From assembly GCA_030729695.1 (NCBI GenBank), contig JANQWV010000005.1, positions 1 through 43,613 on the forward strand: DNA of 43,613 bases, in the 5' to 3' direction. Source of the DNA: Flavobacteriales bacterium (GTDB taxonomy: Bacteria; Bacteroidota; Bacteroidia; Flavobacteriales_D; Sanyastnellaceae). The position numbers were made by a program, and so were the translations under genes. Positions 1 to 6,749 of the stretch are shown piece after piece. Below the pieces are notes generated by a model. That model did no database searches. It was given only the letters and a program-made list of their open reading frames with translations, and had not been told where the DNA came from. Each line of letters opens with the position of its first letter. Position 1 is the stretch's first letter.

Positions 1-544
1 ATTTTTTCGGAACCCATTTGTTTTCTTCAGCACCTAATTCCTGAGCTGCTGCGCGCGAAAGAGTGAAGAGATAATCAGACAATCTATTTAAATACTGAAT
101 GAAAATTGGATTCACAGTTGAAAGCTCTGCAAGAGCTGTCGCAGTGCGTTCGGTTCTTCTACATACCGTTCGTGCAATGTGAATGTGCGACACGGTAGCG
201 TGTCCACCCGGAAGAATGAAGTGCTTCAATTCAGGAAGCATCGAAGTCATTCGATCAATTTCCTGTTCAAGATTTTTAGATGCGTTTTCTGGAAGTGCAG
301 GAAGTTGAATTTTTTCAGCTTGCTCAGGTTCTGTAGCCAGATGACTTCCAACAACAAAAAGATTGTTTTGAACTTCACGAAGGGTTCCTTTGTGTGAAGG
401 AAGCAAATCCGACACAAGACCAATGAATGAATTCAATTCATCCACATCACCATAGGCCGCAATGCGAATGTGGTGTTTCGGAAGTCGCGTTCCGCCCAAT
501 AACATGGTTTTTCCGTCGTCGCCTTTCTTCGTGTAAATCTTCAT
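1..544 (-). CDS. Cob(I)alamin adenosyltransferase, PduO type (3' end at window edge)
   Basis: This enzyme transfers the adenosyl group of ATP to cob(I)alamin to make adenosylcobalamin in the cytoplasm. The visible 181 codons start MKIYTKKGDDGKT, the family's ATP-binding N-terminus (TKxGDxGxT), and continue with the conserved GDVDELNSFIG and, near the C-terminus, the RTVCRRTER region followed by NRLSDYLFTLSR. These are hallmark PduO-type (not CobA-type) segments. The last readable residues are NKWVPKK, a usual ending for the family, and the next codon begins with T, so the stop may lie just outside the window. It lies 4 bases downstream of the aspartate kinase gene on the same strand and is probably co-transcribed with it and the GNAT gene. 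The product could support B12-dependent enzymes elsewhere in the genome; none is in this window. Confidence 0.9.
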   Translation of the reverse strand, partial: MKIYTKKGDDGKTMLLGGTRLPKHHIRIAAYGDVDELNSFIGLVSDLLPSHKGTLREVQNNLFVVGSHLATEPEQAEKIQLPALPENASKNLEQEIDRMTSMLPELKHFILPGGHATVSHIHIARTVCRRTERTATALAELSTVNPIFIQYLNRLSDYLFTLSRAAAQELGAEENKWVPKK

Positions 545-548
545 ACTC

Positions 549-1949
549 TTATTCTTTAATGGGTTCTGGTAAATTCCAAGTTCCGCGTATCACAAACCGA
601 ACGGTTGTTCGGTTTCTTTGTTCCAACAAAACTTCTTTGTACTGAAGTAGTTGTTGCATAACCATTGGTTTAGGGTGACGAATGGTTAAGATTGAGACGT
701 AGTCGTTGTATCTAACATTGAAATCGCTCAACTGTTCAATGAGCGCCTTTAATTTATTTTTATCGGAAGGAATACATACCGAAAAATTAAGCGCCGAGTT
801 TTCCATCATGTGCACGTGCACGCCAAGATTAGCAAAGGTGTTGAAGATGAAAGTTAGGTTATCTTCCACCACAAAGCTGAAATCTTTGGTAGAAATAGAA
901 ACCAGGGTTTGGTTTTGTTTCAAAATGTAAGATGCAACTTCCAATTCGGAATTGGCTTTCTCTACAATGCGCGTTCCCTCTGCATTCGGATTCAAGAACG
1001 ACTTAATATAAAGTGGAATGTTCTTGTTTTGAAGCGGCTTAATGGTTCTTGGGTGAATCACACTCGCACCGTAATACGCCAACTCTACTGCCTCGCGAAA
1101 CGAAATCTCTTTGAGAAGTTGTGTCGGCATGAAGCACTTCGGATCTGCATTCAATAAACCGGGGACATCTTTCCAAATGGTTACCGATTCCGCATTCAAT
1201 AAATAAGCGAAGATCGCTGCGGAAAAATCCGAACCCTCGCGACCTAAGGAGGTTAGATGCGTTGCAAGATTCTTCGAAAGATGTTTCACAAGGTCCTCCG
1301 GAAGGTCTTGCGAAGCACCTTCGGAACGATCTTGCAACGCATCTTGTATTACACCTTCGGAACGACCTTGCGGAGCAACTGGCGCCTTTGAGGCGCCGAT
1401 AAAGCCCTGAAGGACAAGCGTTGAATGCGATTGAAATTCACTTTGAAGTGAAGCAACTCTTTGTTCACTCATTTCCCAAAGCACCCGCGCATCGCGGAAG
1501 CGCGAGTCCGTAACCACATAATCGGCGCTGTTCAAACGCTTCGAAGAAAGATTGTTCTGATTGAAATATGCATTCACAATAGCAGTAGACAAATACTCGC
1601 CGTAACCGATAATGCGATCGTACTCTTCGTCGAAACTGTCGGTGATGTCATTCTTGCAAATTTGTGCAAGCGTGTCAAACACTAAAATCCAATCGGTATC
1701 GGTATCAACCGATAATTCCTTTGCAATGTTGTGATGAAATTCAAAAATCTCTTGCAGTTCACTTTCGAAATTCTTTCCTTCGAAACGCTTGCTGTGAATG
1801 GTTTCCAACGCGTTCGTGGTTTTACCCATGGCAGATACAATCACAATTTTGTTTTCAGGAAAACCTTTCAAAATGTCGCACACGTTTCTTACCGCTTCTG
1901 CATTTCGAACCGAAGCTCCTCCGAATTTATGCACTGTTACTTGTGCCAT
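549..1949 (-). CDS. lysC: Aspartate kinase (monofunctional) with repetitive insertion
   Basis: It phosphorylates L-aspartate, the first step toward lysine, threonine, methionine and diaminopimelate. The kinase domain starts with VHKFGGASV (residues 7-15), the family's KFGG(T/S)S motif. It also has SLGREGSDFSAAI (about 234-246, substrate/ATP binding) and ASVIHPRTIKPL. A C-terminal ACT-type region (about 370-460) suggests allosteric control by an end product. The protein has 466 residues, longer than usual for this class, because about 44 residues (189-232) rich in QDRSEG-like repeats sit between QGFIGASK and TSLGREGSD, where relatives have a short turn. The frame stays open through the insertion and all flanking motifs are intact, so the enzyme is probably functional. 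The start overlaps the end of the GNAT gene by 13 bases. Confidence 0.95.
   Translation of the reverse strand: MAQVTVHKFGGASVRNAEAVRNVCDILKGFPENKIVIVSAMGKTTNALETIHSKRFEGKNFESELQEIFEFHHNIAKELSVDTDTDWILVFDTLAQICKNDITDSFDEEYDRIIGYGEYLSTAIVNAYFNQNNLSSKRLNSADYVVTDSRFRDARVLWEMSEQRVASLQSEFQSHSTLVLQGFIGASKAPVAPQGRSEGVIQDALQDRSEGASQDLPEDLVKHLSKNLATHLTSLGREGSDFSAAIFAYLLNAESVTIWKDVPGLLNADPKCFMPTQLLKEISFREAVELAYYGASVIHPRTIKPLQNKNIPLYIKSFLNPNAEGTRIVEKANSELEVASYILKQNQTLVSISTKDFSFVVEDNLTFIFNTFANLGVHVHMMENSALNFSVCIPSDKNKLKALIEQLSDFNVRYNDYVSILTIRHPKPMVMQQLLQYKEVLLEQRNRTTVRFVIRGTWNLPEPIKE
1254..1385 (-). repeat. In-frame repetitive/palindromic insertion inside lysC
   Basis: This segment encodes about 44 extra residues of aspartate kinase. 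It contains a perfect 16-bp inverted repeat (1255-1270 against 1329-1344; core gatgcgttgcaagat and its reverse complement). It also has a 14-bp direct repeat, caccttcggaacga, at 1316-1329 and 1352-1365, exactly 36 bases (12 codons) apart, plus a third degenerate copy from 1295. The encoded peptide repeats (QGRSEGV, QDRSEGA, SQDLPEDL). The pattern resembles a small palindromic or tandem element that entered the coding sequence in frame; origin and mobility are inferred. Confidence 0.7.
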
Positions 1950-2419
1950 GCTGCCTCTCTTATTTGTTCAGTAAATAAATATCCATTTAACCACTCTGCT
2001 GAAAACGAAGCGTTGTACTTTCTGTAGAAATTCAACGCGGGTTCATTCCAGTCGAGCACCTGCCACGTCATTCCGTGGAAATTCCGTTCAGCACAAACAT
2101 TCGCAACCGCTTCAAACAAGCGGGCGCCAATGCCGTTGCCACGAGATTCTTCCTTCACCACAATATCTTCCAAATAAATCATAGGACCTTTCCAAGTGCT
2201 GTATCGAATATAATAAAAGGCAATTCCTACAATTTGTTCATTTCGCTCTGCAACAAAAAATTCGAAATGTGGATTTTCTTGAAATCCCCATGCCTCCATT
2301 TGTTCAACAGAAACAACAACCGCTTCGGGTTCTTTTTCGTACACTGCTAATTCTTGAATCAGGGCAAGCGCTTCGCGCAAATCGGCCTTCGTTCCTTTTC
2401 GAACGTGTGTCATTTCCAT
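1937..2419 (-). CDS. GNAT-family N-acetyltransferase (diamine acetyltransferase-like)
   Basis: A 160-residue GNAT acetyltransferase that would move an acetyl group from acetyl-CoA to an amine. Motif A is clear: YLEDIVVKEESRGNGIGARLF contains the (R/Q)xxGx(G/A) acetyl-CoA pyrophosphate loop as RGNGIG. Motif B follows as WQVLDWNEPALNFYRKYNA. The whole layout (RKGTKADLREALALIQELA at the start, the NEPALNFYRKYNA segment, C-terminal WLNGYLF) is like the spermidine/spermine acetyltransferase group, but the substrate cannot be read from sequence. The start at 2419 (MEMTHVRKG) is preferred over an upstream in-frame codon because TTTGCGCC directly precedes it, as at rbfA on the opposite strand. It overlaps lysC by 13 bases and leads that operon. 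Confidence 0.85.
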   Translation of the reverse strand: MEMTHVRKGTKADLREALALIQELAVYEKEPEAVVVSVEQMEAWGFQENPHFEFFVAERNEQIVGIAFYYIRYSTWKGPMIYLEDIVVKEESRGNGIGARLFEAVANVCAERNFHGMTWQVLDWNEPALNFYRKYNASFSAEWLNGYLFTEQIREAAWHK

Positions 2420-2423
2420 GGCG

Positions 2424-2469
2424 CAAAGTAAAAGCAAAAAACAATCAAATACATCCTGTTGTACCTTTG
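2424..2469. promoter_or_regulatory. Divergent promoter region, GNAT/lysC versus rbfA
   Basis: Two Bacteroidota-like -7 elements face away from each other between start codons 55 bases apart. On the plus strand, TACCTTTG (2462-2469) matches TAnnTTTG fully and ends 4 bases before the rbfA ATG. On the minus strand, TTACTTTG (2424-2431) matches with one change and ends 4 bases before the GNAT ATG. No convincing -33 TTTG was found for either. The spacing implies leaderless or nearly leaderless transcripts; this is inference. Confidence 0.5.
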
Positions 2470-2473
2470 CACC

Positions 2474-2812
2474 ATGGCAGGAGTACGTTTAGAAAAATTC
2501 GGTTCATTAATCAAGCGCGAGTTATCGGTGTTGTTTCAACAAAATTCGCGTGAGTGGTTGGGTGGAACCATGGTAACCATTACGCAAACACGTGTGGCTC
2601 CCGATTTAAGTTTAGCACGAATTTACATCAGTGTTTTTCCTTCAGATAAAAAGGAGGAAACGTTGAAATTGTTGAAGCAAAACCATTCTTCGGTGAAAAG
2701 AGAATTGGGTTTGAAGGTGGGAAAGCAAATGCGCAAAGTTCCTGAGTTGCAGTATTACATTGACGACTCATTGGACTATTACGAGACGATTGATAATTTA
2801 TTGAAGAAGTAA
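2474..2812 (+). CDS. rbfA: Ribosome-binding factor A
   Basis: RbfA is a KH-like protein that binds the 30S subunit and helps the 5' end of 16S rRNA mature. The 112-residue product has the family's features: VRLEKFGSLIKRELSVLFQQ at the N-terminus, VTITQTRVAPDLSLARIYISVFP in the central strand, and PELQYYIDDSLDYYETIDNLL at the C-terminus, corresponding to the usual PxLxFxxDxSxxxxxxIxxLL ending. The start is ATG 2474 (MAGVRLEKF). A TTG codon at 2459 is in frame, but it lies inside the likely promoter, so it was rejected. The methyltransferase gene starts 2 bases after the stop, so the two are probably one transcript. Confidence 0.93.
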   Translation: MAGVRLEKFGSLIKRELSVLFQQNSREWLGGTMVTITQTRVAPDLSLARIYISVFPSDKKEETLKLLKQNHSSVKRELGLKVGKQMRKVPELQYYIDDSLDYYETIDNLLKK

Positions 2813-2814
2813 GC

Positions 2815-3615
2815 ATGCATTACGATCCGATTAAACGCAGTTTAGGAAGTGTTTTCAATAGCACGCCGTTCTTGCGTAAGTTGTTTTATTTTTTGTTAGA
2901 CGTGTTGCTTCTTCGTTCATGGCATATACGCAGTGAGCTTAGAAAACTCAATGGCAGTGCGGTGAAGCAGATATTGGATGCCGGATCAGGATTCGGACAG
3001 TATTCGTTCTGGATGAGTAAGAAGTTTTCTCAAGCCGAGATTTTAGCAGTAGATGTGAAGGAAGAGCAAGTAGCTGATTGCAATGCGTTCTTCCAACAAT
3101 TGGGAAAGAAGCAAGTGAAGTTTGAAGTGGGTGATTTGGTGACGTTTGTTCAGCCGGAGAAATTCGATTTGGTTTTGTGCGTAGACGTTATGGAGCACAT
3201 CGAAGAAGATGTTCAGGTGTTGACCAACTATTGCAACAGTTTGAAAACGGGAGGCATGCTTTTGATTAGCACGCCGAGTAATATGGGTGGAAGTGACGTG
3301 CACGATGACGGAGAGACTTCGTTTATCGAAGAGCACGTTCGCGATGGTTATGGCATTGATGAGATTGAAGAGAAATGTCTTCGTGCCGGATTCTCGAAAG
3401 TAGATGCGCGATACAGTTACGGTGCTCCCGGAAAGATTTCTTGGAAGTTGTCTATGAAATATCCGATGCTTATGTTGAATAAGTCGAAGGCGTTTTTCAT
3501 TGTGTTGCCGATTTATTATCTGGTAACCATGCCATTCGCGTTGTTGTTGAATGTGTTCGATGTGAAAGGAACGCACAGCACAGGAACAGGACTAATAGTT
3601 AAAGCTTGGAAGTAA
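2815..3615 (+). CDS. Class I SAM-dependent methyltransferase, possibly membrane-associated
   Basis: A 266-residue methyltransferase of unknown substrate. The S-adenosylmethionine motif I is ILDAGSGFGQYSFWM (about residues 53-67), motif II is the acidic end of ILAVDVKEEQV, and motif IV/post region is FDLVLCVDVMEHIEED, followed by LKTGGMLLISTPS. The arrangement is like UbiE/UbiG-type enzymes acting on small or lipid molecules. A hydrophobic stretch near the C-terminus (FFIVLPIYYLVTMPFALLLN) and another near residues 20-35 suggest membrane contact, which would fit a lipid or quinone substrate, but this is inference. It sits between rbfA and pth with gaps of 2 and 1 bases, so it is co-transcribed with translation-related genes; the sequence gives no direct link to translation. 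Confidence 0.8.
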   Translation: MHYDPIKRSLGSVFNSTPFLRKLFYFLLDVLLLRSWHIRSELRKLNGSAVKQILDAGSGFGQYSFWMSKKFSQAEILAVDVKEEQVADCNAFFQQLGKKQVKFEVGDLVTFVQPEKFDLVLCVDVMEHIEEDVQVLTNYCNSLKTGGMLLISTPSNMGGSDVHDDGETSFIEEHVRDGYGIDEIEEKCLRAGFSKVDARYSYGAPGKISWKLSMKYPMLMLNKSKAFFIVLPIYYLVTMPFALLLNVFDVKGTHSTGTGLIVKAWK

Positions 3616-3616
3616 G

Positions 3617-4180
3617 ATGAAGTTCTTAATTGTTGGACTGGGAAACATAGGCGCAGAATACGCGAATACCCGTCATAACATTGGGTTCTTGGTTGCCGAC
3701 GAGTTGGCGGCAAAGCATAACGCGACTTTTTCTACAGAGCGTTACGCCGACAAAACAGAATTTCGTTCGAAGGGAAAGACATTCATTGTCATTAAACCTT
3801 CCACCTACATGAATTTATCTGGAAATGCTGTGCGCTATTGGATGCAGCAAGAGAAGATTTCGTTGGAGCATGTCATGGTAGTAACCGACGATTTGGCTTT
3901 GCCTTTTGGAAAGGTTCGCATGCGCGGCAAGGGCAGTGACGGTGGTCACAACGGCTTGAAGCACATTCAGCAGATTTTGAATTCGGGAGATTACGCGCGT
4001 ATTCGCGTGGGTGTAGGGAAGGAGTTTGCTAAAGGCCAGCAAGTAGACTATGTTTTAGGCGAATGGACCGGCGAAGAGAAGGAAGGTCTTGAGGCTGTGG
4101 TTCAGAAATCGGCTCAAGGTTGTCTGTCGTTCGCCTTCATAGGATTGGACCTTACCATGAACACGTTTAATTCGAAGTAG
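3617..4180 (+). CDS. pth: Peptidyl-tRNA hydrolase
   Basis: Pth cleaves peptidyl-tRNA released from stalled ribosomes so that the tRNA can be reused. The 187-residue protein has the signature GLGNIGAEYANTRHNIGF near the N-terminus, including the catalytic His of TRHNIG (residue 21). It also has STYMNLSGNAV with the conserved Asn, DDLALPFGKVRMRGKGSDGGHNGLKHI, and the C-terminal YVLGEWTGEE. The length is typical. It starts 1 base after the methyltransferase stop codon. In many Bacteroidota pth lies next to prs and rplY; here those two are about 5 kb downstream, beyond the 4390-9242 cassette. Confidence 0.95.
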   Translation: MKFLIVGLGNIGAEYANTRHNIGFLVADELAAKHNATFSTERYADKTEFRSKGKTFIVIKPSTYMNLSGNAVRYWMQQEKISLEHVMVVTDDLALPFGKVRMRGKGSDGGHNGLKHIQQILNSGDYARIRVGVGKEFAKGQQVDYVLGEWTGEEKEGLEAVVQKSAQGCLSFAFIGLDLTMNTFNSK

Positions 4181-4389
4181 TGTGTTTTTCTATATTCTGG
4201 GTTTAATTGTTCTTGATGTGAGACTTGAGTATAGCCAAAAGGTGTTTTTCAAACTCTAACAACTAGACAATCAATAGAGAAGACTATTTTCATAGTATTA
4301 TTCCGAAAATTCTTACGTTTTTTGTTAATTGTTTTGTAATATTGAACTCCTTAAATAAACTAATCAACCAAAACCAAAAATAAAATAAA
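4181..4389 (+). other. Intergenic leader of the exported-protein cassette
   Basis: This 209-base AT-rich gap is one of the longest in the window. It has no open frame of note, no clear hairpin terminator after pth, and no full TTTG-N19-TAnnTTTG promoter. Partial -7-like matches exist (TAATATTG at 4337-4344). The last 30 bases are an A-rich leader before ATG 4390, common in Bacteroidota genes lacking a Shine-Dalgarno sequence. Confidence 0.4.
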
Positions 4390-5739
4390 ATGAGAAGTAA
4401 GTTTTTACTCGTGTTGTGCATGTTAGCGGCCAATGTTATAATGGCTCAGACCGAAGAGAAAGGTCAGAAATACAGAAGAAGTTCCCTCAATATGATGTTG
4501 TTGGGATCAGATCAATTTCCAATGAAAGACGTTGTGATGGGATCTTGGGCGAATTACCCATTCCCAAATAAGTACAATAATCATAGTTTGGCTGAACGTT
4601 CAATTGATCTTGAATCTATTGTGTTGTCAGACAAAGAATTAATGGCAAATGGATTTTTGAACGATACGTTGAAAACGCCTGCTGATCTTCTTAAAGCTAC
4701 AATTAAGCTAAAGAACATGAAGTACACCACGTCAGATAGTTCTAGAGCTGTTGTGTTGCCAAGTGAAAAAGAAATGTACCAATTGAAGATCAATAAGATC
4801 ATGGCTGAAAAGCAGATTGCTAAGCAAATGGTAGCAAAGTGGTACAGTAGAAATGAAAAGGGAGAGCTTGGCACGGCCCTTATTGAGGAGAGAGGAGTTT
4901 TCTCGGCAAACAAATCGGATGTAGCGACAGCAGGTACTTCTGAAGCTGGTGAAGCTTTATTAAAGGAGCTTGGTAAAGATTTAATTGCTAATTCATTCAC
5001 TACTTTCACGAAGATTGATTTTTTCGAAAATGAACCCGTAGCAAGAGTTGTAAGAGATGTGGCAAAGCAAGAGGTTATGAAGAAGTTGGCAGGAAAGCCG
5101 CAGGTACTTATCGACAAAGCAATGCAAGGTCTAGATTTGGCTTACGACAAGGCCAAAGACGGTTATACGCTAGTTTCAAAAACTTGGTTGTATCAACTCG
5201 AGTGGAACGACACCATTCTTAATAAGTTGTATGACATTTGGGGTAATCCAGCAGCTTTTGACACGACCAATATGTTTAAAATGAAATTTTTAGGTTCTAA
5301 CTACAATACGAGTACGATTTTATTCTCGAAAGAGGGAAGAACTATAGAGCAAATGATTGATCTTGCATTGGTTAGAAATATTGATAATACATTAGCGAAA
5401 CTTCAAAAGGAGTATGATGTGTTCAAACCAAAAGTTCCAATTCTTTCAGTTGACCCAATTACTGCTGATATCGGATCAAAAGAAGGTTTGAAAGGTGGCG
5501 AAAGTTTTGAAGTGTTAGAGTTAAACGTTGATCCAAAGACTGGTGTAAGTGAGTATAAAGTAGTAGGAAAAATTAAAGTCGATAAGAAAAAAGTTTGGGA
5601 CAACACCTACAGCATGAATCAAACGAAAGAAGTTGTTTTAGACAAGGACGGAAATCCTATTCCTGAATTGACAGCGACTTCGTTCAAGGGTGGTGGAAGC
5701 AAAATGTATCCAGGATTACTCCTCAAGCAAATTAAATAA
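4390..5739 (+). CDS. Exported protein of unknown function, FlgT_C-like tail (cassette gene 1)
   Basis: I do not recognise a named family for this 449-residue protein. It begins with a signal peptide, MRSKFLLVLCMLAANVIMAQ, with likely cleavage after MA, so it is exported. The middle is charged and mostly helical in character (EKQIAKQMVAKWY, VRDVAKQEVMKKLAGKP). The tail, residues about 355-395, reads ILSVDPITADIGSKEGLKGG followed by ESFEVLEL and VVGKIKV. This spacing (IG-KEGLK-GD-F-V-E, then VGKIKV) looks like the small beta-barrel at the end of FlgT-type envelope proteins; it is a fold-level guess. It is the first of six plus-strand genes with short gaps ending at a terminator at 9262-9292, and is likely the operon's first gene. 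Confidence 0.7.
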   Translation: MRSKFLLVLCMLAANVIMAQTEEKGQKYRRSSLNMMLLGSDQFPMKDVVMGSWANYPFPNKYNNHSLAERSIDLESIVLSDKELMANGFLNDTLKTPADLLKATIKLKNMKYTTSDSSRAVVLPSEKEMYQLKINKIMAEKQIAKQMVAKWYSRNEKGELGTALIEERGVFSANKSDVATAGTSEAGEALLKELGKDLIANSFTTFTKIDFFENEPVARVVRDVAKQEVMKKLAGKPQVLIDKAMQGLDLAYDKAKDGYTLVSKTWLYQLEWNDTILNKLYDIWGNPAAFDTTNMFKMKFLGSNYNTSTILFSKEGRTIEQMIDLALVRNIDNTLAKLQKEYDVFKPKVPILSVDPITADIGSKEGLKGGESFEVLELNVDPKTGVSEYKVVGKIKVDKKKVWDNTYSMNQTKEVVLDKDGNPIPELTATSFKGGGSKMYPGLLLKQIK

Positions 5740-5758
5740 TCATAAAAAGTATAAGATC

Positions 5759-6268
5759 ATGAAAAATGTATTGGGAATCTTAAGTTTTTGTTTTTTGTTC
5801 AGTGTTATTGGCTACGGTCAAGCAAAGAAGAAAGCAGACAATGAAACCTTCGAGTGGAGATACGAAATTGAAGTAGTAAATACGGGCACTCAGGGCACAA
5901 AGCAAGTAAAGATTTGGACTTATTCTAAGAAGGCAGATGTTGCTATGGAACAGGCAAAGAAAAATGCTGTTCACGGAATAATTTTCAAAGGAATGCCAGA
6001 TAATGGTGCCGTTAGAGGAGACAAAGCAATGGCTCAAGATCCGAATCTTGAAGTGACTCAAGCGGAATTTTTCCAAGAGTTCTTTAAAGATGGAGGTAAG
6101 TATTCAAAGTATGTAACGCTTGTGAATAATGGCGCCATTGCTGCTGGAGATATCATGAAAATCGGTAAAGAATTTAAAGTTGGCGTTGTTGTTAGCGTAA
6201 ATACTGCAGGCTTGAGAAAAGACTTGGAGGCAGCTGGAATAATTAAATCTCTATCAAATGGTTTTTAA
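5759..6268 (+). CDS. Small exported protein, LPP20/FlgT_N-like, paralogue of next gene (cassette gene 2)
   Basis: A 169-residue exported protein of unknown function. The start ATG 5759 gives a standard signal peptide, MKNVLGILSFCFLFSVIGYG, cleaved before QAKKK; upstream in-frame codons overlap gene 1 and lack this feature. The mature part shares a pattern with the next gene: AMEQAKKNAVHGIIFKG against AVEQAKKNAINEVLFKG, then FFKDGGKYSKYVTL against FFADGGEYLNYITL, and an ending LEAAGIIK against LRKDGILK. The A-x2-QAKKNA helix recalls the Ala-rich helix of LPP20/FlgT_N-type domains, but this is a pattern match by eye. It overlaps the next gene by 11 bases, which points to coupled translation. 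Confidence 0.7.
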   Translation: MKNVLGILSFCFLFSVIGYGQAKKKADNETFEWRYEIEVVNTGTQGTKQVKIWTYSKKADVAMEQAKKNAVHGIIFKGMPDNGAVRGDKAMAQDPNLEVTQAEFFQEFFKDGGKYSKYVTLVNNGAIAAGDIMKIGKEFKVGVVVSVNTAGLRKDLEAAGIIKSLSNGF

Positions 6269-6743
6269 TCTGAAATTCAAATTATTTTCCCTAATTGTTA
6301 TAGCAATCGGATTAAGCTCTTGTGCTGCACAGAGTGGAGCGTATTCTAATCCAATTAATTGTCTAGGTGTCGAAATGGACGGTTCCCAAACGCTCGAAAG
6401 CTGGGGTTCTGGACGTAACAGATTCGATGCCGTTGAACAAGCGAAAAAAAATGCGATCAACGAGGTATTATTCAAGGGAATTCTTAATGGAAAGCCAGAA
6501 TGCGAGCGAAAGCCATTGGTTCCTGAAGTGAATGCTCGTGAGAAATACGCGTCATACTTTAACGCATTTTTTGCAGATGGTGGTGAGTATTTGAACTACA
6601 TCACGTTGCAGGATGAGCGCTTTGACGATAAAATTGGTCGTGGTAAACAAAAAGGTTCGAACAGCGTTTCAAACCGCGTGATTGTTCGCGTGATGAGACC
6701 TGATTTGGAGCAAAAACTTAGAAAAGACGGAATTCTTAAATAG
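6258..6743 (+). CDS. Small lipoprotein, paralogue of preceding gene (cassette gene 3)
   Basis: A 161-residue predicted lipoprotein. The signal sequence ends in a lipobox, GLSSC, with the lipidated cysteine at residue 22 followed by AAQSG, so it should be anchored in a membrane, probably the outer membrane. The body repeats the framework of the preceding protein (RFDAVEQAKKNAINEVLFKG, FFADGGEYLNYITL, VRVMRPDLEQKLRKDGILK). The pair therefore looks like a tandem duplication in which one copy is soluble and the other lipid-anchored. It carries two further cysteines (GVEMD region upstream NCLG, and ECERK) that could form a disulfide. No named function can be given. The next gene starts 6 bases after its stop. 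Confidence 0.7.
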   Translation: MVFNLKFKLFSLIVIAIGLSSCAAQSGAYSNPINCLGVEMDGSQTLESWGSGRNRFDAVEQAKKNAINEVLFKGILNGKPECERKPLVPEVNAREKYASYFNAFFADGGEYLNYITLQDERFDDKIGRGKQKGSNSVSNRVIVRVMRPDLEQKLRKDGILK

Positions 6744-6749
6744 AAAAAA

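Noticed and set aside
549-1949. Aspartate kinase as a pseudogene broken by the repeat insertion
   Set aside because: The insertion is in frame, contains no stop, and both flanking catalytic motifs and the ACT region are intact.
4271-4290. A small inverted repeat (aatag/ctatt) after pth as a terminator
   Set aside because: The stem is only 5 bp of A/T-rich pairs and lacks stability, although Ts follow.
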